This document shows, in pieces, positions 44,613-56,316 of a stretch of DNA of 64,000 nt. Source of the DNA: Achatina immaculata (Eukaryota > Mollusca > Gastropoda > Stylommatophora > Achatinidae); contig CM019703.1 of the NCBI GenBank assembly GCA_009760885.1, forward strand, positions 13,865,959 to 13,929,958, read 5' to 3'. The position numbers were made by a program, and so were the translations under genes. Numbering within the stretch: the stretch's first letter is position 1; every line of letters starts with the position of its first letter. The notes below the pieces were generated by a model, which saw nothing but the letters and a program-made list of their open reading frames with translations, did not search any database and had not been told where the DNA came from.

Positions 44613-45300
44613 ATGTTGAGCGTGAATCGTAGAGCCACCACTCATGTAGGCTTGTGTTGCGGCAACACCACCACCACCACCACCACCAACCACAGCAGCA
44701 GCAGCAGTAGCAGCGCCAACAGTGATCTTGATTACCCCCGTCCTTCTTTGATCTCTGATGATCACAGCACCAACCATCTAGTGGCTGGCCCCGGGAGAAG
44801 ACTGGACAGTGTGGATGTGTACAGTCGACTGAATGGTAACTTCAACCCTTCCGGCCATTACAGTATAGGTAGTGGATATTTTAGCGATGAGGTGTACCAG
44901 AGCGCTATAGACAGCTTCAGCAGTAGGCTCCACTCCCTGCCCTGCAAGCTGAATGGAGGATCCCTGCTAGGAGCTGAACTTGAAGACGCCATCTCAAACA
45001 AGAGTTATCTACCTTACAGTTCGCCAGACAACAGAAGTGGCTGTCGTTTAAGCCAGGCTGCTGTAGCAGACGACAGTCAGAGGACGCCCGGAAGAACTAG
45101 CAGCAGCTGTAGCCAGCTGAGCAAGCTGAAAAACAACCTCGGCGCCCCCAGCAAAGTCGGCAATGCAACCTACCAGTATCATCTGCGTCGGCAGCAGCGA
45201 AGCCGGAAGTTCCGGCTGAACCTTTTCATGTACAGCGCCCTCTACCGGAAGCAAAAGAAAATTGAAAACAATTACGTCATATATCAGAACCCAATGGAAG
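44613..45300 (+). CDS. Coding exon of an unrecognised gene, partial
   Basis: An open frame of 229 codons plus one base ends exactly at AAG|GTAATG, a good 5' splice site, so the protein continues in a downstream exon in phase 1. The frame stays open upstream to a TAG at 44568-44570. That TAG closes TTTCTTTAG, so the exon may begin either at the ATG at 44613 (first exon) or at 44571 as an internal exon. The protein has T- and S-rich homopolymer stretches (residues about 19-34), then a long polar region with many S, N, G and R that looks disordered (YSRLNGNFNPSGHYSIGSGY; SSSCSQLSKLKNNL). Its end is a basic, better ordered segment (YHLRRQQRSRKFRLNLFMYS, then ALYRKQKKIENNYVIYQNPM). Composition resembles a cytoplasmic regulatory N-terminus. 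No catalytic motif, signal peptide or membrane span is seen, and I do not recognise the family. Surrounding DNA is transposon-poor, unlike the rest of the window. Confidence 0.72.
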
Positions 45301-45610
45301 GTAATGCTTTAATTATCGTTACTGGGTTTGTTGTTTTGATCTTTCTGTGTGTGTGTGTTTGTTTTTTTCCATCTCATTGATGGTGGGTTTTGGAGGGCGC
45401 GGGCTGACTGACTAGCCGTTAAACTGAAATATTTCTTTCTTTGTTGAATGAAGAGCCCTGAGGTTAAATCTATAGGATCTCTGGTACTTGAATGCTACTA
45501 CAGTTTCTGTACTGTATCAGGTGTTATCACCAGCAGTATTTTGTTTTCTCTCTTTCTTCAGTTCATGTAGACTGTACTGTCTCCCCCCTCCTTTTTTCAT
45601 AATATAGCTG
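45301..45610 (+). other. Start of the intron after the coding exon
   Basis: GTAATG donor at 45301, then T-rich sequence and (GT)n at 45348-45357. The 26 codons read past the donor are intronic. Confidence 0.55.
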
Positions 45611-45930
45611 TTGTGATGTCTGTGTGTCATATATTTTGATGGTTGTATGTCATATATTGTGATAGCGTGCCATACATTATGATTGATTAATGGCATACAT
45701 TATGATGGCTGTATTTGATATATTGTGACAGATGTGTGTGTGTGATATATTGTGGTACCTATAGGTGATATATTGCGACAGCTATATGTTCTGTTGTGAA
45801 GGCTGTATGCCATATATTATGATGGTTGTATGTCATATAATGTGATGGTTGTATGTCATATAATGTGATGGTTGTATGTCATATATTGGAATGGCTGTAT
45901 GTCATATATTGTGACGCCTATGTGTCAGCC
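45611..45930. repeat. Degenerate ~25-bp tandem repeat
   Basis: Blocks TGATGGTTGTATGTCATATA plus TTG recur about 11 times, best preserved at 45830-45915. Confidence 0.85.
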
Positions 45931-46267
45931 ATCTTCTTTGACAGTATATCAACCACTTGTTTCTGCGATGTATCTAAGGTATGTAGTCTGTTTATCTATA
46001 CCGCCGTACTTCGAGCGTCGAGATTCAGCAGTGATGTAGCTACTATTTTTGTTCCACGGCATAACACTGGTGGTGGAGCTGCTACAGAGTAAGCGATTTA
46101 CAGCTGTTGTACTTGTTTTTGAAAAATGAGGTCATTGCTATGGAAACATAAGGAGAATTCGAGTTTTGAGGGCTGAGATGTACAAGCGCTACATACATAA
46201 TCTTTAGTACATGGAAAACAAGATGTAGGTTAGCCGGGAAGGATGCACAGACAAACAGTGAGGCATA

Positions 46268-46365
46268 ATGAATGAATGAATGAATGAATGAATAATCTTT
46301 ATTTTTAAAGGGTAAAGAATTGGGCACGCAGGCCCGTCTTACATTCTGCCCTTTTCTGCATACAA
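46268..46365 (-). mobile_element. CR1-like LINE 3'-end fragment with (ATTC)n tail
   Basis: The reverse complement reads GGGCAGAATGTAAGACGGGC, CTGCGTGCCCAATTCTTTAC, CCTTTAAAAATAAAGATT and (ATTC)n. It is the cleanest copy of this 3' terminus in the window. Confidence 0.85.
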
Positions 46366-46724
46366 ACAAGGAGGCAGTTATTTAGAGAGAAGAGAAAGTT
46401 TGCTTTGAGGTGTGGGACGTTTTGAATGGATATGTGAATAGCAAGAAATGAACGAGATGGGCATCATTCAGTGTTGAATGGACAGATTCTGTGAGGGTAT
46501 TTGGTCTGAATCACACGTTATAAAACGCGCGCGGGCACACGAGATTGCTAAGATATCGAACATGCTTGGCAGGCGAGCAATTAAATGATTCAGAAGTGAT
46601 AATCTATAATTGTTTGGTTCATTTTTGAAATTACAGCTAGTGTGTTGAGAATAAAAGAATAAAGAGATAACTACAACTGCGTGTTCATCGTTCGCGAGGT
46701 TTGTCTTCTGTGTGGAGTTTATAG
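46366..46724. other. No gene seen
   Basis: Unique-looking sequence without motif. Confidence 0.35.
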
Positions 46725-47062
46725 TAGGAGTAACATTGGAGGCATCCAGGTTTAAGACTCAGGTGAAGTGTGGAGCATATAGTAGGAGTAACATTGGAGG
46801 CATCCAGGTTTAAGACTCAGGTGAAGTGTGAAGCATATAGTAGGAGTAACATTGGAGGCATCCAGGTTTAAGACTCAGGTGAAGTGTGAAGCATATAGTA
46901 GGAGTAACATTGGAGGCATCCAGGTTTAAGACTCAGGTGAAGTGTGGAGCATATAGTAGGAGTAACATTGGAGGCATCCAGGTTTAAGACTCAGGTGAAG
47001 TGTGGAGCATATAGTAGGAGTAACATTGGAGGCATCCAGGTTTAAGTCCCAGGTGAAGTGTG
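46725..47062. repeat. 58-bp minisatellite, 6 copies
   Basis: The unit is GTGTGGAGCATATAGTAGGA, GTAACATTGGAGGCATCCAG, GTTTAAGACTCAGGTGAA. Copies are nearly identical (GGAGC/GAAGC is the main variant). Confidence 0.95.
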
Positions 47063-47213
47063 ACAACAGACATGAGTCAGGTCTCGGAAATGACAGAAGT
47101 AAAGAGTCGCCAGGGAATATTTCAGAAGCGAACCCCGTTAGTGCTGTAAAGCGAGCGACGTATCGAAGTCAGTAGAGGACAGTGCACTAGCTACTCAACC
47201 ATGAAGCATGAGC

Positions 47214-47215
<2 letters not shown>

Positions 47216-47254
<39 letters not shown>
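47216..47254. repeat. (GA)n microsatellite
   Basis: Pure GA run of about 18 dinucleotides. Confidence 0.92.
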
Positions 47255-47256
<2 letters not shown>

Positions 47257-47403
47257 TAATTCAGTGTGGAAGTCGCTTGGAAGTAGAATTAGGCGCTGTT
47301 GGCAGACTTTTGTCAAATATCAGACATGCTTATTTGAATGTGGAAAACGTGCGTTTTTTTTCTTCTTTAGTATTTTCTTCTTTAGTATTTTCTTCTGCAT
47401 GTC

Positions 47404-47618
47404 CCAGAGAGAGAAGGAAGGGGGGGGGGGAATAAAGAAGAGGAAAGAGGGGGAGAGGACAAAGAGAGAGAGAGAGAGAGGAAGGGTAAAGAAGAGGTGA
47501 GAGGGGGAGAAAGAGAAGGGGGGGGGGTAAAGAAGGAGAGAGGAGAGGACAGAGAGAGAGGAGGAGGAATGGTAAAGAAGAGGAGAAAGAGTGAGAGGAG
47601 AAAGAGAAAAAGAGATGA
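47404..47618. repeat. Purine-rich low-complexity tract with G-runs
   Basis: AG-rich sequence with AGAGAGAG runs and G-runs near 47418 and 47519; a loose period of about 50-60 (GGTAAAGAAGAGG-AGAGAGAG) is visible. R/E-rich frames are artefacts. Confidence 0.88.
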
Positions 47619-47769
47619 AAAAGTTCAGCATTTGTCTAGCAAGGAAACACATTATTTAGGTTTAAAATGATCGACTGTATCTTCAGTGAGTCCTTACATT
47701 GAAATTACCGCTGTAATGAAGTTAACTTTGACGAAAGCAGGTATTTTGTAGAAAATAAGAAAACCAAGG

Positions 47770-47955
47770 AAGGGTACGTAGTGGGGGAAAAAGAAAGAGA
47801 GGAAGACCAAGACGAAGATGGCTGCAAGATATTGATGATTTGCGAATGGTTGCATCATCAGCAGGGCATCTTGCTTACAATCGAGAGACCTACATTAGAG
47901 CTGTTAAGGAAGGCAAAGTTCCACAAGAGACATGCTGTTGAATGAATGAATGAAA
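47770..47955 (+). mobile_element. LINE 3'-end fragment with (AATG)n tail
   Basis: Translation gives RRGRPRRRWLQDIDDLRMVA, then AYNRETYIRAVKEGKV and a stop, the RGRPxxRWxxDI type of non-LTR C-terminus, followed by AATGAATGAATG. It belongs to a different family from the others here. Confidence 0.7.
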
Positions 47956-48194
47956 AGCAAGATCAATGAAGGCATTGTTTTCTTGCGCACATCAGCAAGA
48001 AATTAGACTGTCAGTTTAACATTTCAATCATCCATGCTAGACCTTTATTTCTACAGGGAACCATCTCCATATATTTCATGTTAACTAGTATCATTGATTT
48101 GCCATAGAGGATATTCGAACAAGCCCGGCAAGCGAGCCATTTGATATGATGGAAATCAGTGGCATATTTACATCTCTGGGATGCTGGTCAGTAT

Positions 48195-48500
48195 GGCTGT
48201 GTCGATGGTGTTCCCTTGACGTGGCTGGTTGTAAGAGGAATCTCGAGCAAACTGTCGTCGTTTGATCTTAGTAGGTGAAACGCCATTGATGGATTTTCTT
48301 AAGACTTAACTGGTCGTAAGAGGAACCTCTAGCAAGCTGTCGTCGTTTGATGCTAGTAGGTATAACGTTATTGATGGATTTTCCTATGACTTAACTGGTC
48401 GTAAGAGGAATCTCTAGCAAGCTGTCGTCGTTTGATGCTAGTAGGTATAACGTTATTGATGGATTTTTACGGTGATTTAGCTGGTCGTAAGATCATCTTC
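48195..48500. repeat. ~87-bp tandem repeat, 3 copies
   Basis: Shared blocks are CTGGTCGTAAGAGGAATCTC, AGCAAGCTGTCGTCGTTTGA and TAACGTTATTGATGGATTTT. Confidence 0.9.
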
Positions 48501-48639
48501 TGACGAAATGGCTTGATAAGTTCCCCTTTCTTATATCTGTCATGCGTATTCTTAGTAGCTTCTACGAAAGCTCTAGCTGTCCATTCTCTCTTCTCTTAAT
48601 TTTCCTATTCTTCTTTTCCGGGGGTGAAGATGAGGCAAT

Positions 48640-48960
48640 CTGCGACCCATAGCTGATATGCTAACGTCAGGGTTAGCGAACCATAGCTGACCAAGACCCT
48701 ATCCCACCTCTCCGTGGTACCCCCAGTAACAGGCCTAGCCTGGCTAACGGGGCAGGGGTCACCATAGTCCCCATGGTAGTGGGCTTTGCTAAAGAAGCAT
48801 TGTACACCCCCCCCCCTTTTTTTTTTCGCTTTTTAACTGTACTCCGGGACTGAAAAAATGGGTGCCATAACCCGCTCCCACGCCGATACGATGCTGTGCC
48901 TCAACATCTCTACAGCATCGGCTGCAAAGAGCAACAGCTCGCAGTTACATGGTGTTGTAC
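48640..48960 (+). mobile_element. R300 interspersed repeat, near full length (unexpanded reference)
   Basis: Starts GCGACCCATAGCTGATATGC then TAACGTCAGGGTTAGCGAAC-CATAGCTGACC. CCATAGCTGA therefore occurs twice, 34 bases apart. It continues with CCCCCAGTAACAGGCCTAGC, CTAACGGGGCAGGGGTCACC, a C/T-run, GGGACTGAAAAAATG and ACGCCGATACGATGCTGTGC, then ATCGGCTGCAAAGAGCAACA. No expansion is present. Confidence 0.9.
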
Positions 48961-49084
48961 AAGTATGACTTTACACATTCTTCTTTTCCATGTACTTTCT
49001 CTTGAGTAAAATATAATCTTACCATGTGAGCAAAGAAATGAAGTGAATTCAGCGTATTTCGTTTCTTCTTCGCATGTATAAGAC

Positions 49085-49660
49085 GACGTCTGTATATGAG
49101 AATGGTTGACAGAATTAACGGAAATTCTCTGCATGTTATAGTTGTTAGATTTAACGGAATTTATCTGCATGTTATAGTGGACAGAATTAACGGAAATTCT
49201 CTGATGTTATAGTTGATCGATTTAACGGAATTTCTCTGCATGTTATAATGGACAGAATTAACGGAAATTCTCTGATGTTATAGTTGATCGATTTAACGGA
49301 ATTTCTCTGCATGTTATAGTGGACAGAATTAACGGAAATCTCTGCATGTTATAGTGGACAGAATTAACGGAATTTCTCTGCATGTTATAGTGGACAGAAT
49401 TAACGGAAATCTCTGCATGATATAGTTGGTAGAATTCACGGAATTTCTCTGCATATTATGAGAACGTCTTCATATATATTGACAGAACTAACTTAGTATT
49501 TACCTGTGCTATATAAGCAGGCCTTCATATATCTAGACATATTAACGCAGTGTCCACCTATGTTATATAAGCTGACATTCATATATCTAGACAAAATTAA
49601 CGTAGTGTGCACCTGTACTATATAAGCAGACCCTCATATATGTAGACAAAATTAACGTAG
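49085..49660. repeat. ~36-bp tandem repeat passing into a ~58-bp repeat
   Basis: Left part (49105-49470): TCTCTGCATGTTATAGTGGA plus CAGAATTAACGGAAAT, about ten copies with ATAGTTGATCGATTTAACGG variants. Right part (49470-49660): three units of CTATATAAGCAGGCCTTCAT, ATATCTAGACAAAATTAACG. Both share the AATTAACG block. Stray related sequence recurs near 50490-50560. Confidence 0.9.
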
Positions 49661-52030
49661 TTCTAGCCGTACTGCACCAGTATTAGATGTACCGTGCATC
49701 TGTCTGCTAGTTACAGACACGGCAATAATGAAAGTACTTCGCAATTGTGTAAAAGCCGCCACTTAAATGATAAACTGTGCTACTTTTCCATACTCTCTTT
49801 TCTGAATACATCTGAGGAATTTTAATATTTAACTGAGAACGAACATATCTCAACAGTTTGAGAATCACTAACACTCAAATTGATAATAGCAATTTCACAT
49901 TTTTATTATGGGAAAAATGAGTGGTGAATAAGTGAGGATGTAGCAATAAACTGAGTAAACAGATGAATAATCAAACTCCTCTCCAGACGAGAACTAGTTC
50001 GCCATGTAGGGAGGGAGTGGCAACAGTCACTACTCTCAGCTACTCTACATAATCAATCTACAATCATAATGCCTCTCAAGCTACCAGTTAATCTAATCCT
50101 AATCGTTTTTCCACGTAAGAGTTTGGTCCTTAAATATCAGCCACAATTCCTATTCCTAAATCTTCCCGAAGTTTCTATCCCGAGAATCACTCACCCCGTG
50201 ATTCTGCCTGTTTACAACCTTCATCCTGAAAAGAACTTTTCTCTTACTAACATGTCAAGGCTACGTTCATAAAAAATCCCTTGAGTTTAACGTCTCAACC
50301 CTAACCTTTTAATTGCACTCTTTTACAACCACAAAAAAAAATACCAAGGGCTTTTAAATCAAATGGTCAAAATATTAAAAATATCCCGGAATATATCTTA
50401 TTTTATGACAATCAAAACACTGTAACAGTACATTTTCCAATATACTATTAGTGTCGTGTCTCTTCCCCTTCCCCCCGTTGCTGTGAGAAGACCTTCATAT
50501 ATCTTGACAGATTTAGCGCAGTTTCTCCATATGTTATGAAAAGACCTTCATATTTATATTTTTCTATTTTCTGTCACTGTTGTGAGAAGATATTTGTATA
50601 TCTTCTTGTATCGCTAATATCGATAATTTCCTGTCTCCTGATCGTGATACGTGGTTTTCAGAATTCATAAGAGGAGAATATTTCAAATGTGCCAGGGTCC
50701 AACTTTCTCTCTCATGAGGGCCCCGGAAGAGAAAATCTTCTGGTGGTCGTTTTTGTTTACATCGGCGATAACAAGCGAGAAAATGTGTGAAGAAATAGGA
50801 ATATATACAGAATCTGAAGTGTAGTAGAAGGCATTTAGACATCATCATCATCATGATGTAGGGAGTAGATAACAAAGCAAGCAGTTGCCCGGTTTGATTG
50901 GCAGTCCTACTGGTCAGAGACGGGCTTTACGGAAGTGAGCAGTCCTGCGAGTCCGTCGCTGACCAGGTGTGTAAGATGATAAGATTTACGTTCTTTCCGT
51001 GCCGGAGGAAGAAACACGGACGTGTCGTGGAGTGCCAGAGTAAAAGCGCGGGTCTTGATAGGGTTGGGGGTATAGTTATAAAATGGAATGGAAAACAGTA
51101 TTTCCATGTACTTCCGTATACTTATTATGTTTCAAAGTATAACTAAATGAATGAAAATTTCATAAATGCAGAGTTTTTTAGGAAAAAAGAAGTAATGTGA
51201 TGTTTTTAGACACTGATTGTGCCAATCTCATCATCGGCTAGGTCTAGATATGCACTACTTACCATCTGAGATGTGTAGAACTACTTGTCGATCTCATATT
51301 GTGATTCTGTGTTGCATTCTCGCTAAATTAATGTCTGAAATAACATCCTAATTACTTCTCCCGTCGTCTAATATGTCTAGATCTACTTGGGATACATTCA
51401 AGAGCAGTGAGGTGGTCACAGGCCATGTCCATACCCCTATCTGCATCATCAAAAATTGAAAAATTCGGTCTTTCCCTTCCTTTTTCTCGCTCGGCATCGC
51501 TCGTAACTAGGCACTCTTTCGCCATTTTGAAAAGTGTCACCGGAATCGCGGACGAAATATGTACAATCTAAATGTTACACCGGTTGTTTTATTGAAAAAA
51601 AAAAATATCACAAAAGTGACCATTGATAAGCATCGGGAAACCGGAAACGTCATTATTGTGACCAAAGGCACGGAAAGAGTCCACATGCTGAGCAGGTTAG
51701 AGGCCAACGATCGAGGGAGCCGTGTTATTGTTAGGCGTGGATGAGAGAAGTTAGTTGTTAGATAGGAACAAATATGTGTAGTTTAGTATGGCCCTTTAAT
51801 ATACTATGTGATGTGGATGAATGCAAGTTGCACTGTGGGCTCACTCGATCAAATCCCGATCGACCATTTAGGTAAATATATGTAGTTAGGATTGTGTTAT
51901 GTGTGATCATGGATAATCTTCACCCAGTACAGATGTACAGATGTTTTAGTGTAAGACTTCGATATTCCCTTGTGTGTGGGAATATGGTCCTATCTGCATG
52001 TAAATTCATGTTACTGAATTTGCATTGGGC
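49661..52030. other. No gene recognised
   Basis: Mostly unique-looking DNA. TTTGAGAATCACTAACACTC near 49857-49876 resembles a hAT end without a partner. Short frames (50564-50875, 50898-51146, 51894-52244) have no recognised motif. Confidence 0.35.
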
Positions 52031-52032
52031 AT

Positions 52033-52034
<2 letters not shown>

Positions 52035-52092
<58 letters not shown>

Positions 52093-52111
52093 TATATATA
52101 ATATATATATG
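52035..52111. repeat. (TA)n microsatellite
   Basis: Long TA run with two AATA interruptions at about 52084 and 52101. Confidence 0.95.
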
Positions 52112-52454
52112 TATGTATTTCTTACCAGTAGATTATGTGTGTTTACAATCAGAGCTGAACCCATATTGTTCAAAGAAATGTTTTAATTATTTGATGATGC
52201 ATATCAGCATGATATTTAACATCACGTACAGAAGATTCATTTGATTCTTGCTATCTTGTAAGTCGATGTTGTGTAAATACAAAGATCATGATTTTATGAA
52301 GGACTGTTATTTCGTGTTCCTATTCATTGGTGTAAAGTGTCAATACGTAATGTGTGAATGTATAGTATAACCACCCTTCCAACCCTTAGTATAACATCGA
52401 TATAAAAAATAAAAGATTAAACATCCTCCCCATCAATTCAATAACTATTTTCCC

Positions 52455-52885
52455 AACATCATCATCATCGTCATTGTTGTCGTCGTCGTCATCATCATCA
52501 TCATCATCATCTTCAGAGTATATGCCATGGATAAAGTTTCTCCAGTCATCCTTGTTCTCGGATATGTTCTCTACTTCCCTCCATCGCTTGTCTCTGAGCA
52601 CTTTCATAGTTTCCCATCTCCAAGTAGTTCTAGGCCTTCCTTCCATGACTTCTATTTCCCTGGTGGTAGTGTGGTGGGTGGTTCCATGCCCCTATCTGCC
52701 TTGTTATGCTGGTGTCTGGTTTCCTTAGTATATGTCCAATCCACCTCGATTTTTCTAGACATGATTTTAGGTTCACATGCTCTTGTCCTGCTCTTTCCCA
52801 GACCTCCTGGTTCCTGGTCTTGTCCTGGCATCTGATGTTTGAAATCCTTCTCTGGCGGTAGTTCATGGATGTTTTATATCATCCC
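52455..52885 (-). pseudogene. LINE 3'-end fragment with (GAT)n tail
   Basis: Minus-strand pieces NYRQRRISNIRCQDKTRNQE, CLEKSRWIGHILRKPDTSIT and, after frame changes, EGRPRTTWRWETMKVLRDKR then WREVENISENKDDWRNFIHG form the C-terminus of a non-LTR polyprotein. The end is a (GAT)n/(GAC)n tail at 52459-52512, which gives the D-rich frame. Only the last 430 bases or so remain. Confidence 0.82.
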
Positions 52886-53360
52886 GTTGTATTTGTCCTG
52901 AATTATTGTAGGCGGTAAAGTACTTCTTTATTTGATGTTATGTATTGTACCAATACCTGTATACTATTTCCTATTTCTTTCATGAAATTCCTTTTCTGTT
53001 TTGGCTTGATGACTGTCCTTTCCCCCAAAACCACACGTTTTGCAAATATGTATCTTCCATTTTCAAAATAATCTCAACAGCTCGGTGGGCAGTAACCAAA
53101 GATTTATAATAAAATTTTGCCATTTAAAAAAAAGTGAACAGGAAGTAATCTGGAAAATTACCCGATATTCAGGACACATGTACATAAATTGCAGTCGATT
53201 GCAGTGCTTTTTTTTTTCCTAGGATCTATGGTCGTCAGTGACAGATTGGGATAATACAGCCATAACTAAAAATGATAACTTGGCGTTTTCGGGCAGTAAA
53301 TTTTGAGGCTTGCTTCCTACTGGCTGTGTTTCATATTAGAAGCTGTATCGTTCTGTCTAG
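52886..53360. other. No gene recognised
   Basis: Unique-looking sequence with a T-run near 53209. Confidence 0.35.
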
Positions 53361-53364
53361 ATTA

Positions 53365-53625
53365 GTTTGCTGTGAAACTGTTTGCCAGCGTTGTGAAACT
53401 GTTTGCCAACGTTGTGAAACTGTTTGCAAAAGCTGTGAAACTGTTTGCCAACGTTGTGAAACTGTTTGCCAATGCTGTGAAATTATTTGCCAACACTGTG
53501 AAACTGTTTGCAAACGCTGTGAAACTGTTTGCCAACGCTGTGAAACTGTTTGCAAACGCTGTGAAACTGTTTGCCAACGTTGTGAAACTGTTTGCCAAAC
53601 CTATGAAACTGTTTGCCAACGCTGG
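53365..53625. repeat. 21-bp minisatellite, about 12 copies
   Basis: The unit is TGTGAAACTGTTTGCCAACGC or close variants (GCCAACGT, GCAAACGC). Unit length is a multiple of three, so CETVCQR-type and NAVKLFA-type frames run through; they are artefacts. Confidence 0.95.
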
Positions 53626-53689
53626 TTGGGGGCTCTTAGAGATTTGCACCTTAGTTTAGGTTTGAGTTGCTTGCTTCGCTGAAAATCTG

Positions 53690-54660
53690 GTTTTATGCTG
53701 ATGCACAGCATTGTTATATATAAACTTTAGAGTGAGGTGTCCATTGACTCACAGCTTTCTCATACCGAAACATTAGACAGAGCTGCACACTAACACATTG
53801 CACTCTTATATATAAACTTTAGAGTGAACCATCTCAGCTGACTGAAAACTAACTCACAACGAAACTTTAGAGTCACAGCTTGCTCATAATAAAATATGAC
53901 GGTGAGTTAACCCGCGGTTCCCCGTAACTTGCTGATATCGAAACACCAGACTGAACGGGTTACTTGCTGTAAACACACTCATATAGAAACATTACGCAGA
54001 GCTGCCCCTTCCACATAACAGCCTCATTTTCAATGAAAACATTAAAGTAAACGTCCACTCAAACACGAAATTACTGGTAATCCAATATCCTTATATTCCA
54101 ATTTCCTGTTCAGTCAGGCTACAAAGTCCTGTCTGGGATATCCTGACTTGATATTGTTAAACTTTATAGCAAGCACGTCCAGTAAATAGTTCTTGCCACA
54201 TAAGTTATATATAACTTTATTATTATGTTGTTTTTTTTTTCTAAATAAAAGCTCATGCTACGTTCCCCCAGGCCAGAACAGTATGGCCTACACACACAAA
54301 ATGGAATGAAAGAAAAAGTGATACTTTTTTCTTTCTTTCTTTTGTGAAGGTAGATTATTTATGAAGTGACTCCCAGAACTTTATTGATTAAAGGAATGTA
54401 GGCTGTTATAGTTTGTTGTTGTTGTTTAGCCAGGTGTGTTTAGAAATGGCAGAACGTCACATAGATCGTTTTTTTTTTTTGGACAAACAGTAATCCTGCC
54501 TTAGTCTTTAGTCAAAGCTGTATATGTAAAGACAAGTGAATAAAGCAACACGCCAGAAGAAAAAAAAAACAAGTGATGAATACTGTAGACTTTCAAGAAA
54601 AGGCCAAGTGATGAATCTTCCGACTGGGAACAGGACAGTGCAGGCTGAGGTACCGTCTAT
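53690..54660. other. No gene; weak dispersed repeats
   Basis: Blocks like ATATATAAACTTTAGAGTGA and CATACCGAAACATTAGAC recur irregularly at 53710-54000, a decayed tandem array. The rest is unique-looking with T-runs at about 54229 and 54470. Confidence 0.5.
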
Positions 54661-54663
54661 ACT

Positions 54664-55382
54664 CATCATCATCATCATGTGCCGTGCCGATTGGCGTTGG
54701 CTATTATGCTTCTCCAGAGTACACAATCCTTCATGCAGGCCATCAGCTCAGTTGGTGATCTCCTCTCACACCATCCCGTCAGACTGTCCAGTATCATTTC
54801 TCTTGGACCTCCTCTTGATCTTCTTCCTTCTATTTTTCCTGTTGTTATAATATTTTCTATGCCCCCTCTTCTCATTGCATGTCCTGTGAAAGTACATTGT
54901 CTCTCTCTTATCTTTTTGACAAGGTTTTTTGTCTCTCCAGCTCTTCTCCTACATTCTTCATTAGTTATTTTTGCTGTCCAGTGAATTTGCAACATTCTTC
55001 TAATAAGCCACATTTCTGCTGCTTCCAATGATTTTTGTGCAGACCTGCCTATTGTCCATGATTCACTTCCATATAACAAGATAGGTTCAATATAGCATTT
55101 TAAGACTCGTTTTCTAACATTAATTGATAAGGATGTGTTGGTTAATATGTTTCTCATTCTCTGAAATGCAGTCTTTGCTTGGCCTATTCTGTTCCTAATT
55201 TCTGTTCTGCATTTCCCATCTGAAGTTATTACTGCTCCAGGGTATTTGAATTTCTGCACCTGCTTTAGAATAGTTCCATTTAATTTTATACTGCATGCTG
55301 GTGGATTCTGTTTCTTAGATATAACCATAGTCTCTGTCTTTTTGATGTTCAAAGTAAGGTCTTTCTGTTCACTTTCTGTTCA
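54664..55382 (-). pseudogene. LINE with (ATG)n tail and 10-bp target duplication, C-terminal part
   Basis: A 5'-truncated copy with a mostly open frame of about 225 codons (55352-54675): MNIKKTETMVISK, VQKFKYPGAVITSDGKCRTE, PILLYGSESWTIGRSAQKSL, AAEMWLIRRMLQIHWTAKIT and GKIEGRRSRGGPREMILDSL, ending WRSIIANANRHGT-stop. This is the thumb and C-terminal region after the RT active site. The tail on the minus strand is GATGATGATGATGAG. CGTCTATACT at 54654-54663 and 55383-55392 marks the target duplication. A diverged relative lies inverted at 36601-36905. Confidence 0.92.
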
Positions 55383-55392
55383 CGTCTATACT

Positions 55393-55620
55393 AGAAGCTG
55401 AAAATTAGCCCAAGAGACCTGCGTGCTTGCGGTAAAGAGCAACAGATACCACGTCATATCCTGCAGAGTTTTGCTAGCTAACACAGTCCACTCAGGCAAA
55501 GGACTTGAACCCTCGTATAGGAGAAGGATCTACGGTGATGCTGAAAACCAGAGACGGACTGCCGCATTGATGAGAGAGATTGGTCTTGATGCATGAGCCG
55601 ACGACGAAATCTTTAGTGTT
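55393..55620. other. No gene seen
   Basis: Unique-looking sequence. Confidence 0.35.
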
Positions 55621-55621
55621 A

Positions 55622-55768
55622 GTATAAAAACCAGAAGAGAGTATAAATCTCAACATACCAAGAAGAGAGTATAAATCTCAACAAACCCAGAGGAGAGTAT
55701 AAATCTCAACAAACGCAGAAGAGAGTATAAATCTCAACATACCTATAAGAGGGTATAAATCTCACAGA
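55622..55768. repeat. ~28-bp tandem repeat, 5 copies
   Basis: The unit is AGAAGAGAGTATAAATCTCA plus ACATACCA. Confidence 0.92.
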
Positions 55769-55817
55769 GAAAGATTAATTTTGTTTAAATGAAAGATTAC
55801 AAGTAGTGAATAGAAAA

Positions 55818-55908
55818 TGAGTTTATATATATATATATAATATATATATATATATATTATATAATATATATATAATATATATATATATATATTATATATA
55901 TATATATA
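55818..55908. repeat. (TA)n with AATATAT interruptions
   Basis: TA dinucleotides broken by TATAATATAT, able to fold as a hairpin. Confidence 0.93.
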
Positions 55909-56316
55909 AAGACCAGATTAAAGTGAAAGAGAGATTTTGCCAAGTGGAATAGAATTAGAGAAAAAAAATAGGAGAAAACTTCAAAGTTTTGATAACGGAA
56001 ACATGAGAAGATGAGAAAAAGTGATAGAAATTTACGTATAAAAACAAAGGCTAGGTGAATGTGATGTGGAAACTATAACGAAATTAGTCAGATGGAGAAT
56101 ATACTCCACAGTGTTCTGAGCTCTTCATCCGTAAACATTTACTCATTCATAAACATTTATTCATTCGTAAACATTTTCATTCATAAACATTTATTGGTCG
56201 TTTTCAGTGTTACGGCCAGTGGAGTGACGGTCGCCAAGATTGTACAAACTGTTGTTCAGAACTTTAACTTGTGCAAGAAAACCCCAGTGTTAATTCCTTT
56301 AAGTCATGTTTTCAGT

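Noticed and set aside
53272..53682. Cys-rich CETVCQR repeat protein
   Set aside because: It is the 21-bp minisatellite read in one frame; two other frames are equally open.
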